Assembly (NCBI RefSeq): GCF_001550375.1
Contig: NZ_LRTR01000167.1
Coordinates: 1 to 50,148 of the forward strand
Source: Streptomyces europaeiscabiei
GTDB lineage: Bacteria; Actinomycetota; Actinomycetes; Streptomycetales; Streptomycetaceae
Direction: 5' to 3'
Length of the DNA stretch: 50,148 nt
Shown: one piece after another, positions 7,918-16,021 of the stretch
Position numbering within the stretch: the stretch's first letter is position 1
Layout of the letters: every line of letters starts with the position of its first letter
The notes under the pieces: model-generated
Databases searched by the model: none
What the model was told of the DNA's origin: nothing
Seen by the model: only the letters and a program-made list of their open reading frames with translations
Program-made: the position numbers and the translations under genes

Positions 7918-9513
7918 CTAGGACGCCTCCCGGTAGACCGCCGCCTCCTCCAGGTCCAGTCGCCGCAGCAGCGTGCGCAGCATCTCGTCGTCGATGTACC
8001 GCCCGTCCCGCAGCTTCACGAAGACGTGGCGTTCGGAGCCGATCATCTCCCGGGAGAGGCGGCTGTAGGTGTCGTCGGCGCTCTCCCCGGTCACCGGGTT
8101 CACCGCGCCGAGCCGCTCCCAGACGGCGTTGCGGCGCCGTTCCAGGACCGAACGGAGGCGGTCGACGAGCGGTGGCGGCAGTTCGTTGTGCTCGTTCGCG
8201 AGGAGTTCGTCGAGGCGGGCCTCGGCGGCGCGGGACGCCTGGGCCTGGGCGTTGGCCTCGGCGAGGGTCTCGGCCTGCTGGTCGCGTCCCGGCAGCTTCA
8301 GGACCCGGATGAGCGGCGGCAGGGTCAGCCCCTGGACGACGAGCGTCCCGATGACCGTCGTGAAGGTCAGGAAGAGGATCAGGTTCCGCCCGGGGAAGGC
8401 GTCCCCGCCGTTCACCGTGAGCGGGATCGAGAAGGCGATGGCCAGCGAGACGACGCCCCGCATGCCGGCCCAGGCGATGACGAACGGCGCCTTCCAGGTG
8501 GGGTTGTCCTCCCGTTCCCGGATGCGCTTCGACAGCATCCGCGGCAGGAAGGTCGCCGGATACACCCACACGAACCGGGATGCGACCACGACGAGGAAGA
8601 CGGCCACGGCGTACCAGGAGGCGCGGACCCCTTCGTACTCGCCCAGCCCTTCGAGGACGACCGGGAGCTGGAGGCCGATGAGGGCGAACACGGCGGATTC
8701 CAGCAGGAAGGCGACCATCTTCCAGACGGCCTCCTCCTGGAGGCGGGTGGCGAAGTCGACCTGCCAGTTGCGGTAGCCGAGGTAGAGGCCGACGACGACC
8801 ACGGCGAGCACCCCGGAGGCGTGCACCCACTCGGCGAGCCCGTAGGCGACGAACGGGATCAGCAGGGAGAGGGTGTTCTTGAGCAGCGCCTCCTTCAGGT
8901 GCGTGCGCAGCCAGTGCATCGGCATCATCAGCAGCAGCCCCACCGCGACGCCGCCGACCGCCGCCACCAGGAACTCCACGATCCCGCCGGTCCAGCTCGC
9001 GCCCTCGCCGATGGTGGCCGCGAGGGCCACCCGGTAGGCGGTGATCGCGGTCGCGTCGTTCACCAGGGACTCGCCCTGCAGAATCGTGGTGACCCTCGAC
9101 GGCAGGCCCACCCGCCGGGCGACCGCCGTCGCCGCGACCGCGTCCGGTGGCGCCACGACCGCGCCGAGCACCAGCGCGGCGGTCAGCGGCATGCCCGGCA
9201 CGATCAGGTAGGCGGCCCAGCCGACCGCGAGGGTCGCGAAGAGGACATACCCGACCGACAGCAGCGCCACGGGCCGGAGTTGGGCCCGCAGGTCGAGGTA
9301 CGAGCTGTCGCCGGCGGCCGTGTACAGCAGCGGGGGCAGGATCAGCGGCAGGACGATCTCGGGGTCGAGTTCGTAGTGCGGCACTCCGGGCAGATACGAC
9401 ACCGCGAGCCCCGCCGCGACCAGCAGCAGCGGGGCGGGCACCGGCGTGCGCCGGGCGGCACCGGCGACCGTCGCGCTCCCGGCGACCAGCAACAGCAAGG
9501 GCAAGAAGTGCAT
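7918..9513 (-). CDS. Na+/H+ antiporter, CPA1 (NhaP/NHE-like) family
   Basis: This 531-residue membrane protein has about 12 hydrophobic segments followed by a ~130-residue hydrophilic C-terminus. APPDAVAA (121-128) and GESLVNDATAI with the Asn152-Asp153 pair are the ion-binding signatures of CPA1 exchangers, and GMRGVVSLA marks a conserved arginine helix. It would exchange cytoplasmic Na+ or K+ for protons at the plasma membrane. The start at ATG 9513 places the first transmembrane helix at once (MHFLPLLLLV). A longer in-frame start at 9570 adds 19 hydrophilic residues and overlaps the promoter of the divergent zinc-finger gene. The 3' end lies 10 bp from the convergent PLP enzyme gene. Confidence 0.9.
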   Translation of the reverse strand: MHFLPLLLLVAGSATVAGAARRTPVPAPLLLVAAGLAVSYLPGVPHYELDPEIVLPLILPPLLYTAAGDSSYLDLRAQLRPVALLSVGYVLFATLAVGWAAYLIVPGMPLTAALVLGAVVAPPDAVAATAVARRVGLPSRVTTILQGESLVNDATAITAYRVALAATIGEGASWTGGIVEFLVAAVGGVAVGLLLMMPMHWLRTHLKEALLKNTLSLLIPFVAYGLAEWVHASGVLAVVVVGLYLGYRNWQVDFATRLQEEAVWKMVAFLLESAVFALIGLQLPVVLEGLGEYEGVRASWYAVAVFLVVVASRFVWVYPATFLPRMLSKRIREREDNPTWKAPFVIAWAGMRGVVSLAIAFSIPLTVNGGDAFPGRNLILFLTFTTVIGTLVVQGLTLPPLIRVLKLPGRDQQAETLAEANAQAQASRAAEARLDELLANEHNELPPPLVDRLRSVLERRRNAVWERLGAVNPVTGESADDTYSRLSREMIGSERHVFVKLRDGRYIDDEMLRTLLRRLDLEEAAVYREAS

Positions 9514-9572
9514 CGCTTCCGCCGCCTTCGTTTCCGCGCGAGGTCCCGCGCACCCGTCGTAACCTGGCAATC

Positions 9573-9833
9573 ATGAAACAGTGCACGCACACGGACGCGC
9601 TGCCGCACCCCGAGCCCGATCCCCTGACCGAGACCTGTCCGGAGTGCCTGGCCGCCGGGAGTCACCCGGTGCAGTTGCGGATGTGCCTGGAGTGCGGGCA
9701 CGTGGGCTGCTGCGACTCCTCACCGATGCGGCACGCGACCGAGCACCACAAGGAGAGCGGCCATCCCATCATGCGTACGTTCGAGGCGGGCGAGACCTGG
9801 CGCTGGTGCTTCGTCGACCATGTACTCGTATGA
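9573..9833 (+). CDS. UBP-type zinc finger protein
   Basis: This 86-residue protein is almost entirely a UBP/ZnF-ubiquitin-type zinc finger. Cys4/His6, Cys22-x2-Cys25, Cys38-x2-Cys41 and later Cys and His residues (CGHVGCCDSS, HATEHHKESGHP) provide the ligands. The family is common in actinobacteria, where its partner is unknown. TAACCT (9560-9565) lies exactly 7 nt before the ATG, suggesting a leaderless transcript. The gene directly precedes the sigH locus, in the position of the gene called ushY in S. coelicolor; that equivalence is from memory. Confidence 0.85.
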   Translation: MKQCTHTDALPHPEPDPLTETCPECLAAGSHPVQLRMCLECGHVGCCDSSPMRHATEHHKESGHPIMRTFEAGETWRWCFVDHVLV

Positions 9834-9922
9834 CGGACCATGTACGCGTATGACGCCCGGAGCCGGAACGCGCGCGACGGAACCATGTCACCCCGTGGCA
9901 CGTCGACGTACTCGTGTGACAC
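9818..9922 (+). repeat. Three repeats around GTAcKCGTrTGAC upstream of sigH locus
   Basis: Near-identical 19-bp segments occur at 9818-9836, 9838-9856 and 9904-9922. The first overlaps the end of the zinc-finger gene and the third abuts the SigB-type promoter. Their number and placement suggest a regulator binding array. Confidence 0.55.
9887..9901 (+). promoter_or_regulatory. BldD-box-like sequence
   Basis: GTCACCCCGTGGCAC matches 7 of 9 fixed positions of the BldD consensus (nTnACnCWGnGTnAn). BldD is an established repressor of sigH in S. coelicolor, and this site lies just upstream of the predicted sigH-locus promoter. Confidence 0.45.
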
Positions 9923-9923
9923 G

Positions 9924-9948
9924 GTTCGGCAGTCCGACGCCTGGGTAC
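9924..9948 (+). promoter_or_regulatory. SigB/SigH-type promoter of the prsH-sigH operon
   Basis: GTTC (9924-9927), a 15-bp spacer and GGGTAC (9943-9948) match the consensus of SigB-family promoters in Streptomyces (GTTT-N14-16-GGGTAY). It is properly placed to drive prsH-sigH, implying autoregulation or cross-regulation by a SigB-like factor. Confidence 0.7.
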
Positions 9949-10168
9949 GTCAATCCGGCGCGCGCTCTTCCTATTTGAGGCCCGCAAACCTCTAGCCACC
10001 GAGCGTATTCATAGGCTTACTATGAGTGACAGCACGGGGTGGGGTCCCCAGGACCCCGAGGACACGGCGCTCGGTGGCGCGATAGCGTCACCGCTGAACC
10101 ACGTAGCGCGTTACCCCGGGGGGCGACCCTCGGCCCCCGAAAAAGCTTGTACCACCTTGGAGGTGAGG

Positions 10169-10582
10169 GTGTCCCAGATCGCAGGCGAGCCCGGGACCCA
10201 GGACTTCGTGGAAGTCCGGCTGCCGGCCGCGGGTGCCTACCTGTCGGTGCTGCGTACGGCGACGGCCGGCCTCGCGGCCCGTTTGGACTTCACCCTCGAC
10301 GAGATCGAGGACCTGCGCATCGCGGTCGACGAGGCCTGCGCGATCCTGCTTCAGCAGGCCGTGCCCGGCTCGGTGCTCAGCTGTGTCTTCCGTCTGGTCG
10401 ACGATTCACTGGAGGTCACCGTCTCGGCCCCCACCACGGACGGCCACGCCCCCGCACGAGACACCTTCGCCTGGACCGTGCTGTCGGCCCTGGCGGGCAA
10501 GGTCTCCTCCGCGGTGGCCGACGACAAAACCGTTTCGATCAGCCTCTACAAACAGCGCGGCGCGGGACCCGGGCCGGCGTGA
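10169..10582 (+). CDS. prsH: Anti-sigma factor of SigH (RsbW-like serine kinase/ATPase)
   Basis: This 137-residue GHKL-ATPase protein is of the RsbW/SpoIIAB type. LDEIEDLRIAVDEACAILLQ contains the N-box region, although the usual Asn is absent and the ATP lid is short, so kinase activity may be reduced. It is expected to bind SigH and hold it inactive. GTG 10169 has GGAGG 5 nt upstream and gives the family's usual length. An in-frame ATG at 10022 would add 49 residues but lacks a Shine-Dalgarno sequence. The stop overlaps the long-form sigH start (GTGA), so translation is coupled. The gene is also known as rshA/ushX in S. coelicolor. Confidence 0.85.
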   Translation: MSQIAGEPGTQDFVEVRLPAAGAYLSVLRTATAGLAARLDFTLDEIEDLRIAVDEACAILLQQAVPGSVLSCVFRLVDDSLEVTVSAPTTDGHAPARDTFAWTVLSALAGKVSSAVADDKTVSISLYKQRGAGPGPA

Positions 10583-11745
10583 GGAACGGGGACGGGCCGG
10601 TGCGGGACGAAGAACGCGGCACACGGGAACTTCCCGCGGAGGACGACGGTGGTCCGAGCGGGCCGGCGCATCTGGCGGACGGCGTCGACGGCATCCCCGA
10701 GCAGGCCCGGCCGCACCCGGAGGACGAGTCCTCGGCGGCGGCCGGAGCCTCTCGGCGGACCGAGCCGGCCGACGGCGAGGAGCGCGAGGCGTCCTCCGAC
10801 GGGCAACGGGATCCGGAGGGTGCCCTCCGGAACACCACGTCCTCACGAGGGCGGACTGGGGCCTCCCCCGCTCTAGCACAGTCGAGAGCTGAGGGAACGG
10901 TGACGGCGGGCGGGACTATGAGCGAGCACGAGCGACACGACGAGGCGGGTGCGCAGAACGCGCAGACCGTGCGAAGCACGCAGCACAACCCTCAGGACCG
11001 CAGCGGGGCGCGAGCCCTGTTCGTAGAGCTGCGTGCCCTGCCGGACGGCAGTGTGGAGTACGCGGAGCTGCGCAACCGGCTGGTCCGGATGCATCTGCCG
11101 CTCGTGGAACACCTCGCGCGCCGGTTCCGCAACCGCGGTGAGCCGCTGGACGACCTGACACAGGTCGCCACCATCGGTCTGATCAAGTCGGTGGACCGCT
11201 TCGACCCGGACCGCGGCGTGGAGTTCTCCACGTACGCGACCCCGACGGTCGTCGGGGAGATCAAGCGGCACTTCCGCGACAAGGGCTGGGCGGTGCGGGT
11301 GCCGCGCCGGCTGCAGGAGCTGCGCCTCTCGCTGACCACGGCCACGGCCGAGCTGTCCCAGCAGCACGGCCGCTCCCCGACGGTGCACGAGCTGGCCGAG
11401 AAGCTGGGCATCTCGGAAGAGGAGGTCCTGGAGGGCCTGGAGTCGGCCAACGCGTACTCCACGCTGTCCCTGGACGTCCCCGACACCGACGACGAGTCCC
11501 CGGCCGTCGCGGACACCCTCGGCTCCGAGGACGAGGCGCTGGAGGGCGTCGAGTACCGGGAGTCCCTGAAGCCGCTGCTCGAAGACCTCCCGCCGCGTGA
11601 GAAGCGGATCCTGCTTCTGCGCTTCTTCGGCAACATGACCCAGTCGCAGATCGCCCAGGAGGTCGGCATCTCCCAGATGCACGTCTCACGGCTGCTGGCG
11701 AGGACGTTGGCACAGCTTCGGGAGAAGCTGCTGGTGGAGGAGTAG
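10579..11745 (+). CDS. sigH: RNA polymerase sigma factor SigH (SigB/SigF family)
   Basis: The longest form is 388 residues. The sigma core (regions 2-4) begins near residue ~140: GEPLDDLTQVATIGLIKSVD (region 2), FSTYATPTVVGEIKRHFRDK (2.4), EELEGL-rich region 3, and region 4 with MTQSQIAQEVGISQMHVSRL as its helix-turn-helix. Residues 1-113 are acidic, repetitive and probably disordered. Internal starts GTG 10900 (GAGGGA just upstream) and ATG 10918 (275-residue form) would produce short isoforms, as documented for S. coelicolor SigH, which exists as several translation and proteolytic forms. It directs osmotic-stress and developmental genes. The terminator hairpin at 11749-11770 follows. Confidence 0.92.
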   Translation: MRNGDGPVRDEERGTRELPAEDDGGPSGPAHLADGVDGIPEQARPHPEDESSAAAGASRRTEPADGEEREASSDGQRDPEGALRNTTSSRGRTGASPALAQSRAEGTVTAGGTMSEHERHDEAGAQNAQTVRSTQHNPQDRSGARALFVELRALPDGSVEYAELRNRLVRMHLPLVEHLARRFRNRGEPLDDLTQVATIGLIKSVDRFDPDRGVEFSTYATPTVVGEIKRHFRDKGWAVRVPRRLQELRLSLTTATAELSQQHGRSPTVHELAEKLGISEEEVLEGLESANAYSTLSLDVPDTDDESPAVADTLGSEDEALEGVEYRESLKPLLEDLPPREKRILLLRFFGNMTQSQIAQEVGISQMHVSRLLARTLAQLREKLLVEE

Positions 11746-11748
11746 CGC

Positions 11749-11770
11749 CCGCGCCCCGTCAGGGGCGCGG
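11749..11770 (+). terminator. Hairpin after sigH
   Basis: A 9-bp GC stem (CCGCGCCCC / GGGGCGCGG) with a GTCA loop starts 3 nt after the sigH stop. It has no U-run, as is common in Streptomyces. It lies between convergent genes. Confidence 0.6.
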
Positions 11771-11854
11771 TGCCGTGTCGATACGGGGCTCCGCCCCGCG
11801 AGGGCGACCGGGCACCGACGGTCCACGGTTTCCCGGGCGCATTCCGGCGGAGCG

Positions 11855-12307
11855 CTACCGCTTCGTCTCCTCCGCCCGGCCCGGCCCCTGGATTCCGAGG
11901 GCCTGGGTCGTAGCCGGATTGATCAGCAGGACCAGCGCGGCGACCGCGATCACGGCCAGCACGATGCCCGCCGGGATCGCCACGCTGTCGGCGCGCAACA
12001 GGTTGTAGGCCACCGGCAGCGCCATGATCTGGGTGATGACGGCGGGCCCCCGGCTCCAGCTCCGCCGCAGCAGCAGCCCGCGCGCCGCGATCAGCGGCAG
12101 CAGGGCCAGCGCGAGGAGCGTGATCCCCCCGGTGACGCCGGTGCTCAGGTCGTCCGAGTCACCGGTGAGGCCCAGGACGAGCATGGCCCCGCCGCCCACC
12201 AGCAGGGCCACCCCCTCCAGCGCGGCCAGCGCGGCCGCGGCGGTCAGCCGCCCGGGGCGGGACGCGGCGTCGGAGATGTCCGGCGTGGGGGTCTGCTCAG
12301 AACTCAC
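11855..12307 (-). CDS. Small integral membrane protein
   Basis: This is a 150-residue protein with a short hydrophilic N-terminus, then four predicted transmembrane helices (about residues 20-46, 60-77, 88-103 and 110-130). It ends in a charged tail (GRAEETKR). No catalytic motif is visible, and the family is an uncharacterised actinobacterial one. GTG 12307 is preceded at exactly 6 nt by TACCCT (12314-12319), implying a leaderless mRNA. The gene is divergent from the lipid kinase, which has the same TACCCT arrangement. Confidence 0.75.
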   Translation of the reverse strand: MSSEQTPTPDISDAASRPGRLTAAAALAALEGVALLVGGGAMLVLGLTGDSDDLSTGVTGGITLLALALLPLIAARGLLLRRSWSRGPAVITQIMALPVAYNLLRADSVAIPAGIVLAVIAVAALVLLINPATTQALGIQGPGRAEETKR

Positions 12308-12428
12308 CCGTGAAGGGTAGCCCTCGCCCCTTCACGCGCCCCCACGTGCTCATCGTCACTACCCGATCTCCCCCTTGATCCGCACCTCGGTATGGGCCGG
12401 GTACCACCCAGTAGGTACCCTGCAACCC

Positions 12429-13400
12429 ATGCGTGCACTTCTCGTGGTCAATCCAGCGGCTACCACCACCAGCGCACGTACGCGCGATGTGCTGATCCAC
12501 GCCCTCGCGAGCGAGATGAAGCTCGAGGCGGTCACCACCGAGTACCGGGGTCACGCCCGGGACCTCGCCCGGCAGGCCGCGGAGGGCAAGGACGACATCG
12601 AACTGGTGGTCGCGCTCGGCGGAGACGGCACGGTCAACGAGGTCGTCAACGGCCTGCTGCACCACGGCCCCGACCCCGACCGCCTTCCTCGCCTCGCCGT
12701 GGTCCCCGGCGGCTCCACCAACGTCTTCGCACGCGCCCTGGGTCTGCCCAACGACGCCGTGGAGGCGACCGGCGTCCTGCTCGACGCCCTGCGCGAGAGC
12801 CGGGAGCGCACGGTCGGCCTGGGCATGGCCTCGGGCACCCCGGGCACGGAGGACGAGGCGGTGCCGTCCCGCTGGTTCACGTTCTGTGCCGGCCTCGGAT
12901 TCGACGCGGGTGTGATCGGCCGGGTCGAGCAACAGCGGGAACGCGGACGGAAATCCACACACGCTCTTTACCTGCGTCAGGCCTTCCGGCAGTTTCTGGA
13001 AGAGCCCCACCGCAGACTCGGCACGATCACTTTGGAACAGGCCGGCCAGGACCCGATTTCCGATCTTGTGCTGTCCATAGTCTGCAACACGTCCCCGTGG
13101 ACGTTTCTGGGTAATCGCCCGGTGTACGCGTCGCCTAAGGCCTCGTTCGATAAAGGCCTCGACGTGCTCGGCCTCAGCCGCATGTCGACGCCCGCGCTCG
13201 CCCGATATGGCACACAGTTGCTCACTTCGTCCCCCGAGCGCGGACCCCGTGGCAAGCACGCCACCACCCTGCACGACCTGACCGACTTCACCTTGCATTC
13301 GAAGGCCCCCCTCCCCCTTCAGATGGACGGCGACCACCTCGGACTGCGAACGAGCGTGACGTTCACAGGCGTACGTCGTGCACTGCGTGTGATTGTGTGA
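12429..13400 (+). CDS. Diacylglycerol kinase-family lipid kinase
   Basis: This 323-residue protein starts MRALLVVNPAAT (the NPxxG-like nucleotide loop) and carries VVALGGDGTVNEVVNGL (the GGDGT active-site motif, about residues 62-78). PGGSTNVFARALGLP comes next, the ATP-binding pattern of the DAGK/YegS/sphingosine kinase superfamily. It probably phosphorylates diacylglycerol or a related lipid at the inner membrane face. There is no Shine-Dalgarno sequence. TACCCT (12416-12421) lies 7 nt before the ATG, so the mRNA is probably leaderless. Confidence 0.9.
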   Translation: MRALLVVNPAATTTSARTRDVLIHALASEMKLEAVTTEYRGHARDLARQAAEGKDDIELVVALGGDGTVNEVVNGLLHHGPDPDRLPRLAVVPGGSTNVFARALGLPNDAVEATGVLLDALRESRERTVGLGMASGTPGTEDEAVPSRWFTFCAGLGFDAGVIGRVEQQRERGRKSTHALYLRQAFRQFLEEPHRRLGTITLEQAGQDPISDLVLSIVCNTSPWTFLGNRPVYASPKASFDKGLDVLGLSRMSTPALARYGTQLLTSSPERGPRGKHATTLHDLTDFTLHSKAPLPLQMDGDHLGLRTSVTFTGVRRALRVIV

Positions 13401-13718
13401 GCGGAACGGGCAAAAGTCCTTCCACTCGAACGTTTAGACCAGGGTCCACCCCATGGAAGTACGGCTGTGACGCAGTCGACACCGAGGAATCAAAAAAAAC
13501 TTTCCGGTAGGGGTTGTATCCGCCGCTGAGGTTTGCGAGTCTCTACGTGGCGCTCGGGACAGCCCGCAATATCGGCTCAAGAGAGCGCCAGAATCCCTCC
13601 TCAATCCACAGGACCACACCAGTCCGTCTGGTGATCGGCCCTTCACTTGTTGAGGGATTCGTGAAAGCGTTCACATTCACAAGCAACGTGCATGTAATAC
13701 CAAGGAGAGGTAGCAGCC
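13401..13718 (+). other. Long wblE upstream region without genes
   Basis: No coding sequence is convincing in this 318-bp spacer. It includes an unusual eight-A run (near 13493-13500), below-average G+C, and a CRP-type palindrome near its downstream end. GTAATAC (13694-13700) could be a -10 region. Long regulatory leaders are typical upstream of wblE/whiB1. Confidence 0.5.
13661..13674 (+). promoter_or_regulatory. CRP-like site upstream of wblE
   Basis: GTGAAAGCGTTCAC has the GTGA-N6-TCAC form of a CRP/FNR-family site and lies 45 bp before the wblE start. The mycobacterial orthologue whiB1 is controlled by CRP, so conservation of this input in Streptomyces is plausible. Confidence 0.5.
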
Positions 13719-13976
13719 ATGGACTGGCGTCACAACGCCGTTTGCCGCGAGGAAGACCCCGAGCTCTTCTTCCCCATCGGCAACACCGGTCCTGCGCTGC
13801 TGCAGATCGAGGAAGCCAAGGCTGTCTGCCGTCGCTGCCCGGTTATCGAGCAGTGTCTGCAGTGGGCGCTTGAGTCCGGCCAGGACTCCGGCGTCTGGGG
13901 TGGTCTCAGCGAGGACGAGCGCCGCGCCATGAAGCGCCGCGCCGCCCGCAACCGGGCCCGTCAGGCATCCGCCTGA
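13719..13976 (+). CDS. wblE: WhiB-family iron-sulfur transcription factor WblE (WhiB1 orthologue)
   Basis: This 85-residue Wbl protein has four cluster cysteines at 9, 37, 40 and 46 (C-x27-C-x2-C-x5-C), the GVWGG turn (residues 58-62), and a basic C-terminal tail (KRRAARNRARQ) for DNA contact. The start MDWRHNAVCREEDPELFF is characteristic of the WhiB1/WblE group, which binds the principal sigma factor region 4 and senses NO through its [4Fe-4S] cluster. An AGGAGAGG ribosome site precedes the ATG. A strong U-tailed terminator follows at 14087. It is probably monocistronic. Confidence 0.95.
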   Translation: MDWRHNAVCREEDPELFFPIGNTGPALLQIEEAKAVCRRCPVIEQCLQWALESGQDSGVWGGLSEDERRAMKRRAARNRARQASA

Positions 13977-14086
13977 CATCCCACCCAACAATAGCCTGAG
14001 CTTGGCGGCGCGCACAGCGAGTGCGCTTCTCCCGCCCCCGAGCCGCAGCGCGCAGTGCCCCCGATGCGCTTAACAAGCCACGAGCC

Positions 14087-14129
14087 CGAGCCCCGGACCA
14101 CATGATGGTCCGGGGCTCGGTGCTTTTTT
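14087..14129 (+). terminator. Strong intrinsic terminator after wblE
   Basis: A perfect 14-bp stem (14087-14100 with 14106-14119), loop CATGA, then GTGC and a TTTTTT run. A U-tract terminator of this strength is uncommon in Streptomyces and isolates wblE from the convergent kinase gene. Confidence 0.9.
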
Positions 14130-14189
14130 CCGCGGGACAGCAATGGTGGCCACGACTTTCCGTGGGACAGCGATGGTGGCCACGACGAC
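14130..14189 (+). repeat. 30-bp tandem duplication
   Basis: Two adjacent 30-bp copies (14130-14159, 14160-14189) share GGGACAGC and ATGGTGGCCACGAC with only a few differences. They lie between the wblE terminator and the end of the kinase gene and appear non-coding. Confidence 0.75.
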
Positions 14190-14209
14190 TTCGGCCGTCG
14201 TACGCGCCG

Positions 14210-15685
14210 CTACGTCTGGGCCCGCACCGGGATGTCCAGGATCACCTGGGTGCCCCGCTCCGGAGCCCGGACCATGTCGAAGGTGCCGCCCAACTCGCCC
14301 TCCACCAGCGTCCGTACGATCTGCAGGCCGAGATTGCCCGAGCGGTGCGGGTCGAAACCGTCGGGGAGGCCGACGCCGTCGTCCTGGACGGTGACGAGGA
14401 GGCGGGTCTCCTTGGTGGTGCCGCCGCGCACGGCCGAGACCTCCACGGTGCCGGAGTCGCCTTCACGGAAGCCGTGTTCGAGCGCGTTCTGCAGGATCTC
14501 GGTGAGGACCATCGAGAGCGGGGTGGCGACCTCCGCGTCCAGGATGCCGAAGCGTCCGGTGCGCCGGCCGACGACCTTGCCCGGTGAGATCTCGGCGACC
14601 ATGGCGAGCACCCGGTCGGCGATCTCGTCGAACTCCACCCGCTCGTCCAGGTTCTGGGACAACGTCTCATGCACGATGGCGATCGACCCGACCCGTCGCA
14701 CCGCCTCTTCGAGGGCCTCGCGGCCACGCTCGGACTCGATACGCCGGGCCTGAAGGCGCAGCAGTGCGGCGACGGTCTGCAGGTTGTTCTTCACCCGGTG
14801 GTGGATCTCCCGGATGGTCGCGTCCTTGGTGATCAACTCGCGCTCTCGGCGCCGCAGTTCCGTCACGTCCCGCAGCAGCACCAGCGAACCGATGCGCGAG
14901 CCCTTGGGCTTGAGGGGGATCGCGCGGAACTGGATCACTCCCTCGACGGACTCGATCTCGAACTCACGCGGCGCCCACCCGCTCGCCACCTTGGCCAGCG
15001 CCTCGTCCACCGGCCCCCGGGAGGGGGCGAGTTCGGCGGTCGTACGGCCGAGATGACAACCGACGAGGTCGGCGGCGAGGCCCAGGCGGTGGTACGCGGA
15101 GAGGGCGTTCGGCGAGGCGTACTGGACGATGCCGTCGGCGTCGAGCCTGATGAGGCCGTCGCCGACGCGCGGCGAGGCGTCCATGTCGACCTGCTGGTCG
15201 GGGAACGGGAACGCGCCCGCGGCGATCATCTGGGCCAGGTCGGAAGCGCTCTGGAGGTACGTCAACTCCAGCCGGCTCGGGGTCCGCACGGTGAGCAGAT
15301 TGGTGTTGCGCGCGATGACGCCGAGCACCCGGCCCTCCCTGCGCACGGGGATGGACTCGACCCGCACGGGCACTTCCTCACGCCACTCGGGGTCACCCTC
15401 GCGGACGATGCGGCCCTCGTCGTGGGCGGCGTCCAGGAGGGGGCGGCGGCCTCGGGGGACCAGGTGGCCGACCATGTCGTCCTGGTAGGAGGTGGGGCCG
15501 GTGTTGGGGCGCATCTGGGCCACGGAGACATAGCGGTTGCCGTCGCGCGTGGGGACCCAGAGAACCAGGTCGGCGAAGGAGAGGTCGGACAGCAGCTGCC
15601 ACTCCGACACCAGCAGATGCAACCACTCCAGGTCGGAGTCGCTGAGAGCGGTGTGCTGGCGGACGAGTTCGTTCATGGAGGGCAC
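14210..15685 (-). CDS. Sensor histidine kinase, PdtaS-like (GAF-PAS-HisKA_2-HATPase)
   Basis: This is a soluble ~491-residue kinase. Residues ~20-155 form a GAF-like N-terminal domain, ~160-280 a PAS-like sensor, and 281-490 the transmitter. The phospho-acceptor motif is EIHHRVKNNLQTVAALLRLQ (His295/His296), of the HisKA_2 class. The N-box EILQNALEH (N400) and G-box DDGVGLP complete the ATPase. The domain order matches mycobacterial PdtaS, which signals to the RNA-binding antiterminator PdtaR; no such regulator is adjacent here. A GTG at 15685 has TACGCT 7 nt upstream and no Shine-Dalgarno sequence, so it is probably leaderless; ATG 15676 is the alternative. It corresponds to SCO5239 by position. 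Confidence 0.88.
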   Translation of the reverse strand: MPSMNELVRQHTALSDSDLEWLHLLVSEWQLLSDLSFADLVLWVPTRDGNRYVSVAQMRPNTGPTSYQDDMVGHLVPRGRRPLLDAAHDEGRIVREGDPEWREEVPVRVESIPVRREGRVLGVIARNTNLLTVRTPSRLELTYLQSASDLAQMIAAGAFPFPDQQVDMDASPRVGDGLIRLDADGIVQYASPNALSAYHRLGLAADLVGCHLGRTTAELAPSRGPVDEALAKVASGWAPREFEIESVEGVIQFRAIPLKPKGSRIGSLVLLRDVTELRRRERELITKDATIREIHHRVKNNLQTVAALLRLQARRIESERGREALEEAVRRVGSIAIVHETLSQNLDERVEFDEIADRVLAMVAEISPGKVVGRRTGRFGILDAEVATPLSMVLTEILQNALEHGFREGDSGTVEVSAVRGGTTKETRLLVTVQDDGVGLPDGFDPHRSGNLGLQIVRTLVEGELGGTFDMVRAPERGTQVILDIPVRAQT

Positions 15686-15794
15686 GTGTGCGAGCGTACC
15701 TGGCAGTACGGACATGACCGGAAACAGTGGTGGGAGTGGCCGGTACGGGCTCTGGTACCGGCTGCCGCAGGGCTCCGGAGACACCCGCGGGCCG

Positions 15795-15990
15795 CGGCGC
15801 CTGAGAGGGACCCTCAGCCCTCCCGGCACCGCAGCCCGGAGCAACATCGGCCGTGGGGTGTGCGGTCCCAGTCGGCCGAAGGTGAGGATCCGGTGCAGTC
15901 AGGGCAGAGAGCGCCGGGTCCTCGGTCCGCCTTCCTGTGCGGGGAAGACGGAGGCTTGTTCTTTGTTCGTGTGCGATCGTCGGCGGCGAG
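15795..15990 (-). ncRNA. scr5239: Probable small RNA scr5239
   Basis: This gene-free stretch can form five successive stem-loops: 15927-15951 (9 bp), 15884-15923 (10 bp, one mismatch), 15847-15879 (7 bp), about 15820-15841, and 15801-15817 as a possible terminator. It lies directly upstream of the SCO5239-type kinase. That is the position of scr5239 in S. coelicolor, an approximately 159-nt, five-stem-loop sRNA reported to repress dagA and metE and to be controlled by DasR. A DasR-type site (16022-16037) sits just upstream on the minus strand. Ends and strand are inferred from structure and the operator. Confidence 0.6.
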
Positions 15991-16021
15991 CCACTGATCG
16001 ATCAAATGCCCTACCACGCAT

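Noticed and set aside
7918..9592. Long plus- and minus-strand frames inside the antiporter gene
   Set aside because: They are GC-rich shadows with Arg/Pro/Gly bias and no domain.
10022..10168. N-terminal extension of the SigH anti-sigma factor
   Set aside because: ATG 10022 has no ribosome site and the GTG at 10169 with GGAGG yields the family's normal length. It remains possible.
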